Shown: positions 1-8,470, counted from the stretch's first letter. The stretch: 64,000 nucleotides of DNA from Bacilli bacterium (GCA_028691955.1 JAQUYH010000001.1:30386-94385), one strand, 5' to 3'. Notes: a model not told the origin generated them from the letters alone. Translations and numbers: made by a program.

Positions 1-2
1 CT

Positions 3-842
3 GATTTTATTTATAGAGTATCTGTTTCAGAACAATTGACAACGCATAATGATGAATTAATAAATGAATATAATGATTTAATCGATCAAAATAATCAAAA
101 AAAAATAGAGCTAAATGAAAAAGAAATAGCTTTAAATACAAATCAATTAGAATTAAATAAGAAATTGCAATCATTAGGTAATAGTTTAAATGATGTTTTA
201 GATTTAAAAGTTTCTGTTGAAGATGAAATCAAAATGCAACAAGAAGCAATTAAAACATACGAAAGTATGGGCTGCAGCGATGATGAAGATATTAAAACTT
301 GTGGTTTAAAATATTTGCCAGAAGCAACTGAATTTTATCGCCCTATAGTAAATGGTTATTTAACAAGCGAGTTTGGAAATAGATGTTTCGTTTTAAACGG
401 TAGTTGGTATTGCGATTTTCACTATGGAGTTGACTTAAGTACTAGTGAATACCACACTAACGTATATGCAGCTGCACCTGGAGTCGTTGCCGGAATCGTA
501 TATCATGGTTCTTGTGGAGGGAATCAAATATTTATCAATCATAAAATCGGCAATGACACTTACACAACGCATTATGCACACTTATATTCAGTAAATGTCA
601 AAGTAGGAGATGTTGTTACAACTAATACTGTTATTGGTATAATGGGAGGAATTCCATCTGAAACAACGTGGGATGCATGTTCAACAGGACAACATTTACA
701 TTTTAGTATTTCCAAGGGATTATATATGAAAGATTATTATTCATGGACCACATTTATTTCTAATCAGCTAAACCCAAGAAACTATGTTAATTTACCTAGT
801 GGATTATATAATTCATTTAGCGGTAGAACAATAGAATATTAG
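3..842 (+). CDS. M23 family (LytM-type) peptidoglycan endopeptidase, 5' end cut by window
   Basis: Probable wall hydrolase that cuts peptide cross-links outside the membrane. The reading frame is open to the first bases of the window, so the start and any signal peptide lie upstream. The visible N-terminal part is a Lys/Glu/Asn-rich coiled coil of about 90 residues, followed by an M23 domain with the zinc-binding HxxxD (FHYGVDLS), a THYAHL segment and the terminal HxH (QHLHFS). Coiled coil plus M23 is the architecture of EnvC/PcsB-like division hydrolases. The next gene follows after 10 bases, with its ribosome site (AGGAG) overlapping this stop codon. An internal TTG at 36 is not a credible start because the coiled coil continues upstream of it. 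Confidence 0.9.
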   Translation, partial: DFIYRVSVSEQLTTHNDELINEYNDLIDQNNQKKIELNEKEIALNTNQLELNKKLQSLGNSLNDVLDLKVSVEDEIKMQQEAIKTYESMGCSDDEDIKTCGLKYLPEATEFYRPIVNGYLTSEFGNRCFVLNGSWYCDFHYGVDLSTSEYHTNVYAAAPGVVAGIVYHGSCGGNQIFINHKIGNDTYTTHYAHLYSVNVKVGDVVTTNTVIGIMGGIPSETTWDACSTGQHLHFSISKGLYMKDYYSWTTFISNQLNPRNYVNLPSGLYNSFSGRTIEY

Positions 843-852
843 GAGTAAGTTT

Positions 853-1872
853 ATGAAAGATAAAATAGGATACATTATAGGAACGCTATTACTAGTAGCG
901 TTCTTTGTATGGATGGCACTAGATTATAACCAAAGAATAAATTCTATTCAAGAGTTTAGTAAAAATATGTTTTATATGGATACATACATAAGCGTCAAAA
1001 TTTATACAAAAGACAAAGTCAAAGCCAAAGAGGCACTTGACTCTATTGATAAAATTTATGAAACATACAACAATTTAACGGATAGATATAATTCATATGA
1101 TGGAACAAACAATATATATAAAATAAACAACAATACTTTAACAGACGAAAAACTTACTATTGATGAAAAACTATATGATCTTATTTTTTATGGAATAGAC
1201 ATGTATGAAGAAACTAACGGTTTAATAAATATAAATCTAGGCCATGTTATTGATGTATGGAAAAGTTATCGTGAAAGTGAATCTGGTGTTCCAACGTATG
1301 AAGAACTAAAAAATAGTGGTAGTATAGATATAAATGATATTCAATTATTAGACAATAATCAAATATTAAATAATCATCCTTGCATTGATTTAGGATCAAT
1401 TGCTAAAGGATACACGAATCAAATAGTAGCTGACTATTTAAAAAGTATTGGACTTAATTCATTCTTAATAAATGCTGGTGGTAGTGTTGTAGTAGGAGAA
1501 CATTATGCCAACGATACATATAAAATTGGAATAGAAACACCAACAAGTGAAGGCGGAGTATATGATGTTGTGTCATTTAATAATAAGTCTTTAACGACTA
1601 GCGGAAATTATCAAAGATATTATATATACGATAAAGTACTATATCACCACATAATAGATCCAAACACATTGTTTCCTCCAAACTATTTTAGAAGTGTAAG
1701 TGTTATAACTAATAATGCCGCACTAGGCGATATGCTATCTACTACTTTATTTTTAATGACTATAGAGGACGGTAAAACTTATTTAAAAGAAAACTATCCT
1801 GATGTTGAAGCTGTTTGGTATACTAATGATGATGAAATAGAAAGAACGGAAGGCTTTAGTAATTATGAATAA
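853..1872 (+). CDS. apbE: FAD:protein FMN transferase (ApbE/FmnB family)
   Basis: Transfers FMN from FAD onto Thr/Ser of flavoprotein targets outside the membrane. It has one N-terminal membrane segment (about residues 7-25, no lipobox Cys), so it is anchored and faces outward. Family motifs are visible: DLGSIAKGY, the glycine-rich NAGGSVVVGE, the SLTTSGNYQRYY segment, HHIIDPNTLFPP, and a late Ala/Gly-Asp (AALGDMLST) that supplies metal ligands in the family. The length of 339 residues is normal. Its end overlaps the next gene by 8 bases, and the following two genes form a tight operon resembling part of electron-transfer loci. No flavinylated target protein was recognised in this window. Confidence 0.93.
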   Translation: MKDKIGYIIGTLLLVAFFVWMALDYNQRINSIQEFSKNMFYMDTYISVKIYTKDKVKAKEALDSIDKIYETYNNLTDRYNSYDGTNNIYKINNNTLTDEKLTIDEKLYDLIFYGIDMYEETNGLININLGHVIDVWKSYRESESGVPTYEELKNSGSIDINDIQLLDNNQILNNHPCIDLGSIAKGYTNQIVADYLKSIGLNSFLINAGGSVVVGEHYANDTYKIGIETPTSEGGVYDVVSFNNKSLTTSGNYQRYYIYDKVLYHHIIDPNTLFPPNYFRSVSVITNNAALGDMLSTTLFLMTIEDGKTYLKENYPDVEAVWYTNDDEIERTEGFSNYE

Positions 1873-2221
1873 AAATGATTTGAAAATAATCTTTTTTATT
1901 ATAATTACTGCCATTATGTCGATAGTTTTAATTAATTTAAATGATGAAACAGGCCAAATAGCTCATATATATTATATGAATAAAGAAGTAAAAACTATTG
2001 ACTTAAGTATAAACAATACATACACCGTGCTAGGATATAATGGTGAAGTAAAAATAGAAGTAAAAGATAGAAAAATTAGAGTAATAGAAGAAAATAGTCC
2101 ACTTCACTTGTGTTCAAAACAAGGATATATTTTTAAATCAACAGAGACCATAATATGCTTACCCAATAAAATAGTTATAAAAATAACAGATGGTAATGAA
2201 CTAGATGGAGTAGTGGGATAA
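1865..2221 (+). CDS. NusG domain II-containing membrane-anchored protein (EetA-like)
   Basis: Small protein of 118 residues with one N-terminal membrane helix (about residues 8-25) and an outer beta-rich domain of the NusG-domain-II type (VKTIDLSINNTYTVLG ... SPLHLCSKQGYI ... ICLPNKIVIKI). The paired cysteines in HLC and ICLP are typical of this family. Its molecular role is unknown. In Gram-positive extracellular electron transfer loci such a protein (EetA) sits beside a Gx-transporter protein (EetB) and an ApbE/FmnB protein, the same three types found here. It overlaps apbE by 8 bases and the next gene by one base (TAATG), suggesting translational coupling. Confidence 0.75.
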   Translation: MNKNDLKIIFFIIITAIMSIVLINLNDETGQIAHIYYMNKEVKTIDLSINNTYTVLGYNGEVKIEVKDRKIRVIEENSPLHLCSKQGYIFKSTETIICLPNKIVIKITDGNELDGVVG

Positions 2222-2718
2222 TGGATATAAAAAAAATAGTAAGACTTGCTATGTTTTTATCTTTAGCTATTGTCCTTAGCATTCTAGAAAGTTTTATCCC
2301 AATTTTTAATGGAATGATTCCAGGACTAAAATTAGGACTGGCCAATATTGTTATTTTAGTTATACTTTATTTATATGGTTTTAAAGACGCTATATATATA
2401 AGCATACTTAGAGTCATAATGGTAGGAATGCTTAGAACAGGACTTTTCAGCATCACTTTCTTCTTTAGTTTTAGCGGGGCTATTTTAAGCATTATAATGA
2501 TGACCATATTTAAAAAAATATCATTATTTTCAGTAGTAGGAGTTAGCATTATAGGATCAATATTTCATTCAATTGGGCAAGTAATTATTGCTATATTCTT
2601 ATTAAATACCCCAAATATGATATATTATTTACCATATTTATTGCTTTTTGCCATTCCTTCTGGAATTATAACAGGACTAATTAGTAAAGAACTAATAAAT
2701 CGCATGAAAGATAGTTAA
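2221..2718 (+). CDS. Gx transporter family membrane protein (EetB / heptaprenyl diphosphate synthase component I-like)
   Basis: Integral membrane protein of 165 residues with about five hydrophobic segments and the family signature near the N-terminus (ESFIPIFNGMIPGLKLGLAN), where the PGLKLGLAN stretch is diagnostic. Annotations of the family vary between Gx transporter and heptaprenyl diphosphate synthase component I; structurally it resembles ECF-transporter substrate-binding subunits. Proximity to ApbE and NusG-II proteins favours a flavin- or quinone-linked electron-transfer role (EetB-like), which is an inference. It is the last gene of the operon, followed at once by a strong hairpin terminator. 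Confidence 0.8.
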   Translation: MDIKKIVRLAMFLSLAIVLSILESFIPIFNGMIPGLKLGLANIVILVILYLYGFKDAIYISILRVIMVGMLRTGLFSITFFFSFSGAILSIIMMTIFKKISLFSVVGVSIIGSIFHSIGQVIIAIFLLNTPNMIYYLPYLLLFAIPSGIITGLISKELINRMKDS

Positions 2719-2734
2719 AAAACTATCTTTTTTT
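2707..2734 (+). terminator. Rho-independent terminator after the ApbE operon
   Basis: Inverted repeat AAAGATAGTT / AACTATCTTT with a four-base loop, followed by a T run. It overlaps the last codons and stop of the Gx transporter gene and separates this operon from the mraZ promoter. Confidence 0.9.
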
Positions 2735-2766
2735 ATGCCATTTTACACTTTAAAATAAAAAATGTC

Positions 2767-2795
2767 TTTACAAAAAATAATATTAATAGTAGAAT
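2767..2795 (+). promoter_or_regulatory. mraZ (dcw operon) promoter
   Basis: -35 TTTACA at 2767-2772 and -10 TAGAAT at 2790-2795 with the ideal 17-base spacing. The expected start of transcription, near 2802, falls inside the direct-repeat array that begins at the -10 box. Confidence 0.75.
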
Positions 2796-2831
2796 AATGG
2801 TAGACAGTGGCAATTAGTGGTGAAAAGTGGT
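2791..2831 (+). repeat. MraZ-type operator: four direct repeats, 10-base period
   Basis: Four consecutive 10-base units at 2791-2800, 2801-2810, 2811-2820 and 2821-2830 each end in (A/G)TGG, three of them in AGTGG, usually followed by T. They run from the -10 box almost to the mraZ start codon. MraZ proteins are known to bind tandem TGG-containing repeats at one-turn spacing in front of their own gene, so this is very probably the autoregulatory operator of the division operon. Confidence 0.85.
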
Positions 2832-2837
2832 GATTTT

Positions 2838-3269
2838 ATGTTTATGGGGGAATATCATCAAAAGATTGATGATAAAGGCAGAATTATTGTTCCATCAAAA
2901 TTAAGATATGATTTAGGGGAAACCTTCATTGTAACTAGAGGATTAGATAACTGTTTATTCATTTATCCAAAAGAAGAATGGAATAATATTGTAAGTAAAT
3001 ATAAAGAATTACCAAACACAAAAGATGCTAGAAATTTCATGCGTTTCTTCTTATCTGGAGCAAACACTTGTGAGTTTGATAAGCAAGGAAGAATTAATAT
3101 ATCCGCACCACTAATCAAATATGCATCATTAGATAAAGACTGTATCATCATAGGAGTTAATGAAAGACTAGAAATCTGGAGTAAAGATTTATGGGGAAAA
3201 TTTATTGAAGAAAATGAAGAAAATTTATCTGATATTGCAGATAATTTATTCAAGGTAAACTTAGGATAA
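2838..3269 (+). CDS. mraZ: Transcriptional regulator MraZ
   Basis: DNA-binding autorepressor of the division and cell wall (dcw) cluster; ring-forming protein with two SpoVT/AbrB-like halves. The N-terminal MFMGEYHQKIDDKGRI and the second-half CEFDKQGRINIS carry the duplicated D-x-K/Q-GR signature. I chose ATG 2838 (143 residues) because MFMGEY is the conserved family N-terminus; the in-frame GTG at 2817 lies inside the operator repeats and would add seven atypical residues. The stop codon overlaps the rsmH start (TAATG), so the two are coupled. Confidence 0.95.
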   Translation: MFMGEYHQKIDDKGRIIVPSKLRYDLGETFIVTRGLDNCLFIYPKEEWNNIVSKYKELPNTKDARNFMRFFLSGANTCEFDKQGRINISAPLIKYASLDKDCIIIGVNERLEIWSKDLWGKFIEENEENLSDIADNLFKVNLG

Positions 3270-4171
3270 TGCATATAAGCGTTTTACTAAATGAAGCCAT
3301 AGAATATCTAAATTTAAAAGACTCTAGTACAGTAGTTGATATGACATTAGGTTATGGTGGCCACAGCAGTCTAATTTTAAAAGAGATTAAGAAGGGGTTC
3401 TTATTCGCCTTTGATCAAGATGAAGAAGCTATAAAAGCAAGTGAAGTAAAATTAAAAAAAATAGGTAACAATTATAAAATAATCAAATCCAATTTTGTGA
3501 AAATAAAAAATTATGTAAAGCAAGCTGATGCCATACTTTATGATCTTGGTGTATCTAGCCCACAATTAGACGAAAAAGAAAGAGGATTTAGTTTTCATCA
3601 AGATTATGAATTAGATATGAGAATGGATAAAAGCAATCCTCTAACAGCAAAAATAATTGCAAATGAGTATCCATATGAAAAATTAATAAAAATATTTAGA
3701 GAATATGGCGAAGAAAAATATGCAAGTAGTATAGCAAAAAAGATAGTAGAAGAAAGAAAAACAAAAGAAATTAATACCACACTAGAACTAGTTGATATTA
3801 TATCCAGTTCTGTACCATTTAAGTATAAGCGTGAGCATCATCCGGCAAGAAAAGTATTTCAAGCCATAAGGATAGAAGTAAATGATGAATTAAATGTGTT
3901 TGAGAAATCTTTAAAAGATGCTTTAGATGTATTAAATGTAGGTGGCAGAGTATGTGTTATTACATTTCATTCACTAGAAGACAGAATATGTAAAAAGATA
4001 TTTAAAGAATATTCTGAAATTGATAATAATTTAAAAAAATTACCTATAATTCCGGAAGACAAAATGCCATCATTTAAATTAATAACTAAATTAACTCCTT
4101 CAAAAGAGGAGATAGAACAAAACCCAAGAAGTAGAAGTGCAACACTAAGAGTTATTGAAAAAATAAAATAG
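3269..4171 (+). CDS. rsmH: 16S rRNA (cytosine(1402)-N4)-methyltransferase
   Basis: S-adenosylmethionine-dependent enzyme that N4-methylates C1402 in the decoding centre of 16S rRNA. The SAM-binding start is VVDMTLGYGGHSSLIL, followed by the MraW signatures DLGVSSPQLD, ERGFSF and DMRMD, then HPARKVFQAIRIEVNDEL and FHSLEDRICKK. The length of 300 residues is typical. It starts one base into the mraZ stop and is followed 8 bases later by ftsL, the usual dcw order. Confidence 0.97.
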   Translation: MHISVLLNEAIEYLNLKDSSTVVDMTLGYGGHSSLILKEIKKGFLFAFDQDEEAIKASEVKLKKIGNNYKIIKSNFVKIKNYVKQADAILYDLGVSSPQLDEKERGFSFHQDYELDMRMDKSNPLTAKIIANEYPYEKLIKIFREYGEEKYASSIAKKIVEERKTKEINTTLELVDIISSSVPFKYKREHHPARKVFQAIRIEVNDELNVFEKSLKDALDVLNVGGRVCVITFHSLEDRICKKIFKEYSEIDNNLKKLPIIPEDKMPSFKLITKLTPSKEEIEQNPRSRSATLRVIEKIK

Positions 4172-4179
4172 GAGAATCT

Positions 4180-4476
4180 ATGAAAAGACCTAAGAAAAGA
4201 AAACTAAAACTGCTTAAGATTGAAAAATTACTTTATGCAACGGCTGGATTATGTATGATCGGCATAGTTTTATTAAGGGTTTTTTTTGGCGCTAATATTG
4301 GTAATTTAAAATTAGAGATAGAAAAGCTTAATTTAGAACTAACAAATCAAAACAAAAAAAATGAAAGTTTGGTAATGAAAGTTAATGAACTTACTTCATT
4401 TGATAATGTTAAAGATGTTGTCAAAGACCTTGGATTAGCGTATAATAAAGATAATATTATAATTGTAGACGACTAA
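4180..4476 (+). CDS. ftsL: FtsL-like cell division protein
   Basis: Short bitopic membrane protein (98 residues): a basic cytoplasmic tail (KRPKKRKLKLLK), one membrane helix (about residues 18-36), then an outer coiled-coil heptad region (IGNLKLEIEKLNLELTNQNKK) and a short C-terminal tail. This is the FtsL/DivIC layout; the sequence itself is poorly conserved, so the call rests on topology and position between rsmH and the division PBP. It would act in the FtsL-DivIC-FtsQ complex at the septum. The Shine-Dalgarno AGGAG precedes ATG 4180. Confidence 0.8.
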   Translation: MKRPKKRKLKLLKIEKLLYATAGLCMIGIVLLRVFFGANIGNLKLEIEKLNLELTNQNKKNESLVMKVNELTSFDNVKDVVKDLGLAYNKDNIIIVDD

Positions 4477-4484
4477 GAGGTGAT

Positions 4485-6659
4485 ATGATGAATAAAAATA
4501 ATCGTTGGAAGTTTCCTAAGGTTGTTTTTGCTATATTCTTAGTTGTTTTTTTGTGCCTTTATTTACAATATGCTTATTTAGCTTTATCTCCTAGCATATA
4601 TGGAATTAATATGGATTCCTTCGCTGCTCAAAGAAGTACATTTTCGACAGTATTAAGTGCCAAAAGAGGGAACATTTACGACATAGATAGCAATATATTA
4701 GCTACAAATATAAGTTCATATACTGTTATTGCTTATTTAGATCCAAATAGAAGCAATAAATCAACTACGCTACTTCATGTTGTTGATAAAGAATTCACTG
4801 CTAAATCTTTAGCTCCTATCTTAAATATGGAAGAAGACTATATCTTAGAATTACTTAATAGAGATGTTAAACAAGTAGAATTAGGCCCTGGTGGTAGAGG
4901 AATAACAGAGTTAACCAAAGAAGCAATTGAAAACTTGAATTTACCAGGAATTGATTTTATAGAATCACAAAAAAGATATTACCCAAATGGTAATTTTGCT
5001 TCATACATTATTGGTTATGCTAGAACAGTAGAAGTTGATACAAATGGGGATGATGTAGAAGATTCAGAAGAAATCGAAGGAGAACTTGGTATTGAATCAA
5101 AATATGATGAAATGCTAAGGGGAACTGACGGGTATATTTCATATCAAAAGGATCGTTTTGGTTATAAAATACCAGATACTAAAGAAGAAAAAGTAGATGC
5201 TGTAAATGGTGATGATATATATTTAACACTTGACTCAAATATTCAAAGATTTACGGAAAGTGCTGTAAAAGAAGCAACAGAAGAATATGATCCAGAGTGG
5301 ATGTTTATTATGGTAATGGATGCTAAAACAGGTGATATATTAGCTTCATCATCATCTCCATCATTTGATCCAAATATTAGAGACATTACAAATTATGAAA
5401 ATCCATTATCTTCTTATGTATATGAACCAGGTTCAGTTATGAAGACATATACTTACATGTGTGCTATTGAAAAAGGAACTTATGTTGGAAGTCAAACCTT
5501 TTTATCAGGCTCTATTGTAGTAGATAATGAAGGCAGTGTAATAAGTGATTGGAATCCTTCAGGCTGGGGAATGCTAACATATGACCAAGGATATGCATAT
5601 TCATCCAATGTTGGTATAACTAATATTTTAAAAAACTTTATTGATAAAAATGATTTAAGAGACTGCTTAGATAGTTATGGATTTGGTAAACAAACGGGAG
5701 TCGAACTGGCAAGAGAATTAACTGGAAGCATTGAATTTAATTACCCAGTAGAAATAGCGGCAGCCGGCTTTGGTCAAGGAATTACTATAACTCCAATTCA
5801 ACAATTACAAGCACTTACTATCATAGCTAATGACGGAATAATGTTAAAACCACATATCATATCTAAAATAGTAGATCCAAATACTGGTGAAATATTATAT
5901 GAATCATCTAGAGAAGAATTAGGACAAATAGTTAGTAAGGCTACTACTGATAAAATAAAAGAATTAATGGATGATGCAGTTAACGCCAGTTGGGCGCCAA
6001 CTAGTGCTGCTTCCTTTAAAATTGATGGCTTAAATGTAATAGGCAAATCAGGAACCGCTCAAATATTTAATAATATTACAAACTCATATGAAGCAGGAGC
6101 TAATGATTATGTATTTTCTTTTGCTGGAATGTTTCCAGGAGATAATCCAGATATAATAATATATGCCGCTATGAAAAAACCCACACATTCTACGGCAATC
6201 GGTATTATTAAAGCTACTAAATCAGTCATGGAAAATGTAGGAAAATATTTACAATTAACAGATGATAGCGAAAATGATTTAGAAGAAATAACACTTACGT
6301 CTTATATAAATAAAGACATTTCTATATTAGATGATTTAAAAGATACTTTAAATGTTGTAGTGATTGGTGATGGGCAAAGAATCATAAATCAGTATCCATC
6401 TAGTGGTAAAGTTTTATTAGAAGGAGAAAAATTATTTATTATTACTAATGCATCAACCACTATTATGCCAAACTTAAAAGGATATTCTGAAAGTGATGCT
6501 AAAGTGTTACTTGGACTATTAGATATAGACTACACAATAGAAGGATATGGATATGTAACTTCACAGTCTATATCTTCCGGCCAAATAGTAGACGGAGTTG
6601 TTAATCTCGTTTTAGAAAATAAATCTTATATTGAAGAAGAAAGTGAGGAAGAATCGTGA
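4485..6659 (+). CDS. Division-type class B penicillin-binding protein with PASTA domains (PBP2B/FtsI family)
   Basis: Septal transpeptidase that cross-links peptidoglycan. It has one N-terminal membrane helix (about residues 14-33), a PBP dimerisation domain beginning at AKRGNIYDIDSN, and a transpeptidase domain with all three active-site motifs: SVMK (in EPGSVMKTY), SSN (in YSSNVGI) and KSGTAQ. Two PASTA repeats follow at the C-terminus, as in PBP2B/SpoVD, and the tail is acidic. At 724 residues it is of normal size for the PASTA-bearing form. Two adjacent ATGs (4485, 4488) follow a GAGGTGA site. Its stop overlaps the next gene by four bases (GTGA). Confidence 0.95.
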   Translation: MMNKNNRWKFPKVVFAIFLVVFLCLYLQYAYLALSPSIYGINMDSFAAQRSTFSTVLSAKRGNIYDIDSNILATNISSYTVIAYLDPNRSNKSTTLLHVVDKEFTAKSLAPILNMEEDYILELLNRDVKQVELGPGGRGITELTKEAIENLNLPGIDFIESQKRYYPNGNFASYIIGYARTVEVDTNGDDVEDSEEIEGELGIESKYDEMLRGTDGYISYQKDRFGYKIPDTKEEKVDAVNGDDIYLTLDSNIQRFTESAVKEATEEYDPEWMFIMVMDAKTGDILASSSSPSFDPNIRDITNYENPLSSYVYEPGSVMKTYTYMCAIEKGTYVGSQTFLSGSIVVDNEGSVISDWNPSGWGMLTYDQGYAYSSNVGITNILKNFIDKNDLRDCLDSYGFGKQTGVELARELTGSIEFNYPVEIAAAGFGQGITITPIQQLQALTIIANDGIMLKPHIISKIVDPNTGEILYESSREELGQIVSKATTDKIKELMDDAVNASWAPTSAASFKIDGLNVIGKSGTAQIFNNITNSYEAGANDYVFSFAGMFPGDNPDIIIYAAMKKPTHSTAIGIIKATKSVMENVGKYLQLTDDSENDLEEITLTSYINKDISILDDLKDTLNVVVIGDGQRIINQYPSSGKVLLEGEKLFIITNASTTIMPNLKGYSESDAKVLLGLLDIDYTIEGYGYVTSQSISSGQIVDGVVNLVLENKSYIEEESEEES

Positions 6660-7027
6660 AAAAGTGGATGATTATTACAATAATAGTAGTTTATACGGTT
6701 TTATTTGGGCTTATTATTTTCTATTATTATAAAGATACAAAAAGCAAAAACCTTCTTGAAGCCAAAGTAGAAGAATTAGAGCCTATGCTAAATAGTTATT
6801 ATGAAAATAGTTATGATAGTGAAGATTTAGGTAAACTATTTTTATTCCCAGGTGAAACTAATTTAGAGTTTGATGATGATGGTATAATGAGTGGTGAAGC
6901 TTTTATTTATGAAGATGGAACTATTGAAATAGCTCTATATGATGGAAAGTTCTGTGCTTATAAAAAAGATACTTTAGAAATTACTAGAACTGACATTAGT
7001 AATTGTGTTGTAAATAAGACTAATTAA
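6656..7027 (+). CDS. Small membrane-anchored protein of unknown function in the dcw operon
   Basis: Not recognised. The 123-residue protein starts with GTG overlapping the PBP2B stop, so it is very likely translationally coupled to it. It has one N-terminal membrane helix (about residues 4-24), a short basic/coil stretch, and an acidic outer domain (LNSYYENSYDSEDLGK ... GEAFIYEDGTIEIALYDGKFCAYKK) with two cysteines near the end. Position suggests an accessory of septal wall synthesis, but nothing in the sequence proves that. Confidence 0.65.
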   Translation: MKKWMIITIIVVYTVLFGLIIFYYYKDTKSKNLLEAKVEELEPMLNSYYENSYDSEDLGKLFLFPGETNLEFDDDGIMSGEAFIYEDGTIEIALYDGKFCAYKKDTLEITRTDISNCVVNKTN

Positions 7028-7038
7028 ATAGTCTTTTT
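7016..7038 (+). terminator. Terminator of the dcw operon
   Basis: AAGACTA / TAGTCTT stem around a six-base loop containing the stop codon, followed by TTTTT. It ends the mraZ-rsmH-ftsL-PBP2B-unknown transcript just before the tRNA-His promoter. Confidence 0.85.
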
Positions 7039-7041
7039 ATA

Positions 7042-7070
7042 TTGACAAATAATGCTATTTTTGTTATCAT
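7042..7070 (+). promoter_or_regulatory. Promoter of tRNA-His
   Basis: -35 TTGACA (7042-7047), 17-base spacer, -10 TATCAT (7065-7070). The tRNA begins 11 bases after the -10 box. Confidence 0.85.
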
Positions 7071-7081
7071 TTAGTAGTTGT

Positions 7082-7158
7082 GGCGGATATGGTGAAGTGG
7101 TTAACACGGTGGATTGTGGTTCCATTATTCGTGGGTTCGATCCCCACTATTCGTCCCA
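7082..7158 (+). tRNA. tRNA-His (anticodon GTG)
   Basis: Cloverleaf with an anticodon loop around GTG (GATTGTGGTTC), T arm GTGGG-TTCGATC-CCCAC and encoded CCA. The acceptor stem has eight pairs, with the extra G-1 opposite C73 that marks histidine tRNAs. It has its own promoter and a downstream hairpin terminator, so it is a single-gene transcript. Confidence 0.95.
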
Positions 7159-7167
7159 GTTGTAATT

Positions 7168-7200
7168 AACGAACTTTCAATATTGAGGTTCGTTTTCTTT
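7168..7200 (+). terminator. Terminator after tRNA-His
   Basis: Outer stem AACGAAC / GTTCGTT enclosing an inner TCAAT/ATTGA pairing, followed by a T-rich tail. Confidence 0.8.
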
Positions 7201-7237
7201 TTATAGAAAATAGTATATAATTGGAATAGGTGATTAT

Positions 7238-7888
7238 ATGAGCAAAAAGTATCTGTTTAGTGGTGGGGATCTTTTTACTGAAGAACAAATTAAGGTTTTA
7301 AGACAGGATCTTAAAGGAAAAAGTAATTTGGTATCTATAGGTGCTAAAAGAGAATACGAAAAAAATGATAAGTATTTTTATGGAACAATAGACACTAATA
7401 GTGTAGAAAAACAGTTCTCTTTTAGTGACTTGAACCAGTTTAGTTTGATAGATGGAAGAACACCAAGAAAAGAAGGGTTAGAATTACTAGAAAAAGCTGA
7501 TATTATATATCTTCAAGGCGGAGATCCTTTTGCTCAATTAGACTATATTAGAAATAATAATTACGATAAGTTTCTAAAAGACTATAAAGGCATAATTATA
7601 GGTTTCAGCGCAGGTAGTATGAATTTGAGTAAAATCTCCTTCTATTCAAAAGATGAAGATTATCCGGAAACTTGTTTCTATGAAGGATTAGGATTAGTTA
7701 ATATAACAATAGATCCACATTTTGATATTACAGACAATAGTAGAATAAATGAACTAAAAGAATGTTCATTAAAAAAAGAAATAATAGGATTGCCAGATAA
7801 TTCATTAATTATAGTAGATGAAAATGATAATATTATTGAGTACGGTGCAAATTACAAGTATAGTAATGGAGCACTGCGAGATAAATAG
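7238..7888 (+). CDS. Peptidase E-like (S51 family / type 1 glutamine amidotransferase-like) protein
   Basis: Member of the S51 fold. The nucleophile elbow is GFSAGSM, with the likely catalytic Ser at residue 124, preceded by the family segment ADIIYLQGGDPFAQL and followed by IDPHFDIT. Aspartyl dipeptidases of this family hydrolyse Asp-X dipeptides; Bacillota also carry many uncharacterised relatives, so substrate specificity is uncertain. The length of 216 residues fits. It begins 7 bases after AATAGGTGA, stands alone behind the tRNA-His terminator, and is not obviously linked to its neighbours. Confidence 0.8.
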   Translation: MSKKYLFSGGDLFTEEQIKVLRQDLKGKSNLVSIGAKREYEKNDKYFYGTIDTNSVEKQFSFSDLNQFSLIDGRTPRKEGLELLEKADIIYLQGGDPFAQLDYIRNNNYDKFLKDYKGIIIGFSAGSMNLSKISFYSKDEDYPETCFYEGLGLVNITIDPHFDITDNSRINELKECSLKKEIIGLPDNSLIIVDENDNIIEYGANYKYSNGALRDK

Positions 7889-7996
7889 TATATCTTTAAA
7901 AAAGAGCGATAATATAAAATGTTTAAATTAAAAGTTTCAATCTTGCCTACCAATCGCTTAAAATGTAATAGATTAAGTTTTCAATAAGGAGGATTT

Positions 7997-8470
7997 ATGG
8001 AAGCAAAAATAACAAATTATGAATCAAAATATGCACAATCCATTTCTGATATTATTACAAGAAATTTATTAGAAATAAATAGTAAAGATTATGGAATAAA
8101 AGCGATGAAGGAACATGCTTTAAATTTCACACCAAAAAAAATAGAGGAATACTCTCAAACTGGAAAAATATTTGTTGCATTAATTGAAGAAAAAGTCGTA
8201 GGAACATTAAGAGTTGATAAATATTGGTATGGTAATGAATATGATTACGTTTTTCTTACTATTTTTGTATTACCAGAAATTCATAGAATGGGTATTGGTA
8301 AAAAATTAATAGAAGAGGGAGAAAAATATGTGAAAAATATGAATGGAAAAAGCATAAAAATTCCCGCTTCAGTATATGGTCATGAATTTTACATAAAAAT
8401 GGGATATAAAGATATAAATGGAAATATACCTGATGAAGATAATTGCATCTGGATGAATAAAAACATTTAA
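7997..8470 (+). CDS. GNAT family N-acetyltransferase
   Basis: Acetyl-CoA-dependent transferase of unknown substrate, 157 residues. The GNAT core is visible: the beta-4 strand VFLTIFVLPEIHRMGIGKKLIEEGEKY carries the R/Q-x-x-G-x-G/A acetyl-CoA loop (here HRMGIGKKL), followed by ASVYGHEFYIKMGY, the usual beta-5/alpha-4 segment. AAGGAGG precedes the ATG at 7 bases. The 108-base gap upstream shows a weak AGCGAT/ATCGCT inverted repeat and nothing else clear. Probably a small accessory gene. Confidence 0.85.
   Translation: MEAKITNYESKYAQSISDIITRNLLEINSKDYGIKAMKEHALNFTPKKIEEYSQTGKIFVALIEEKVVGTLRVDKYWYGNEYDYVFLTIFVLPEIHRMGIGKKLIEEGEKYVKNMNGKSIKIPASVYGHEFYIKMGYKDINGNIPDEDNCIWMNKNI

Noticed and set aside
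36..842. TTG at 36 as start of the M23 gene
   Set aside because: The coiled-coil frame continues to the window edge and there is no ribosome site before 36.
7905..7958. AGCGAT/ATCGCT inverted repeat before the GNAT gene as a riboswitch or operator
   Set aside because: Only six pairs over a 42-base loop and no known aptamer features; likely chance.
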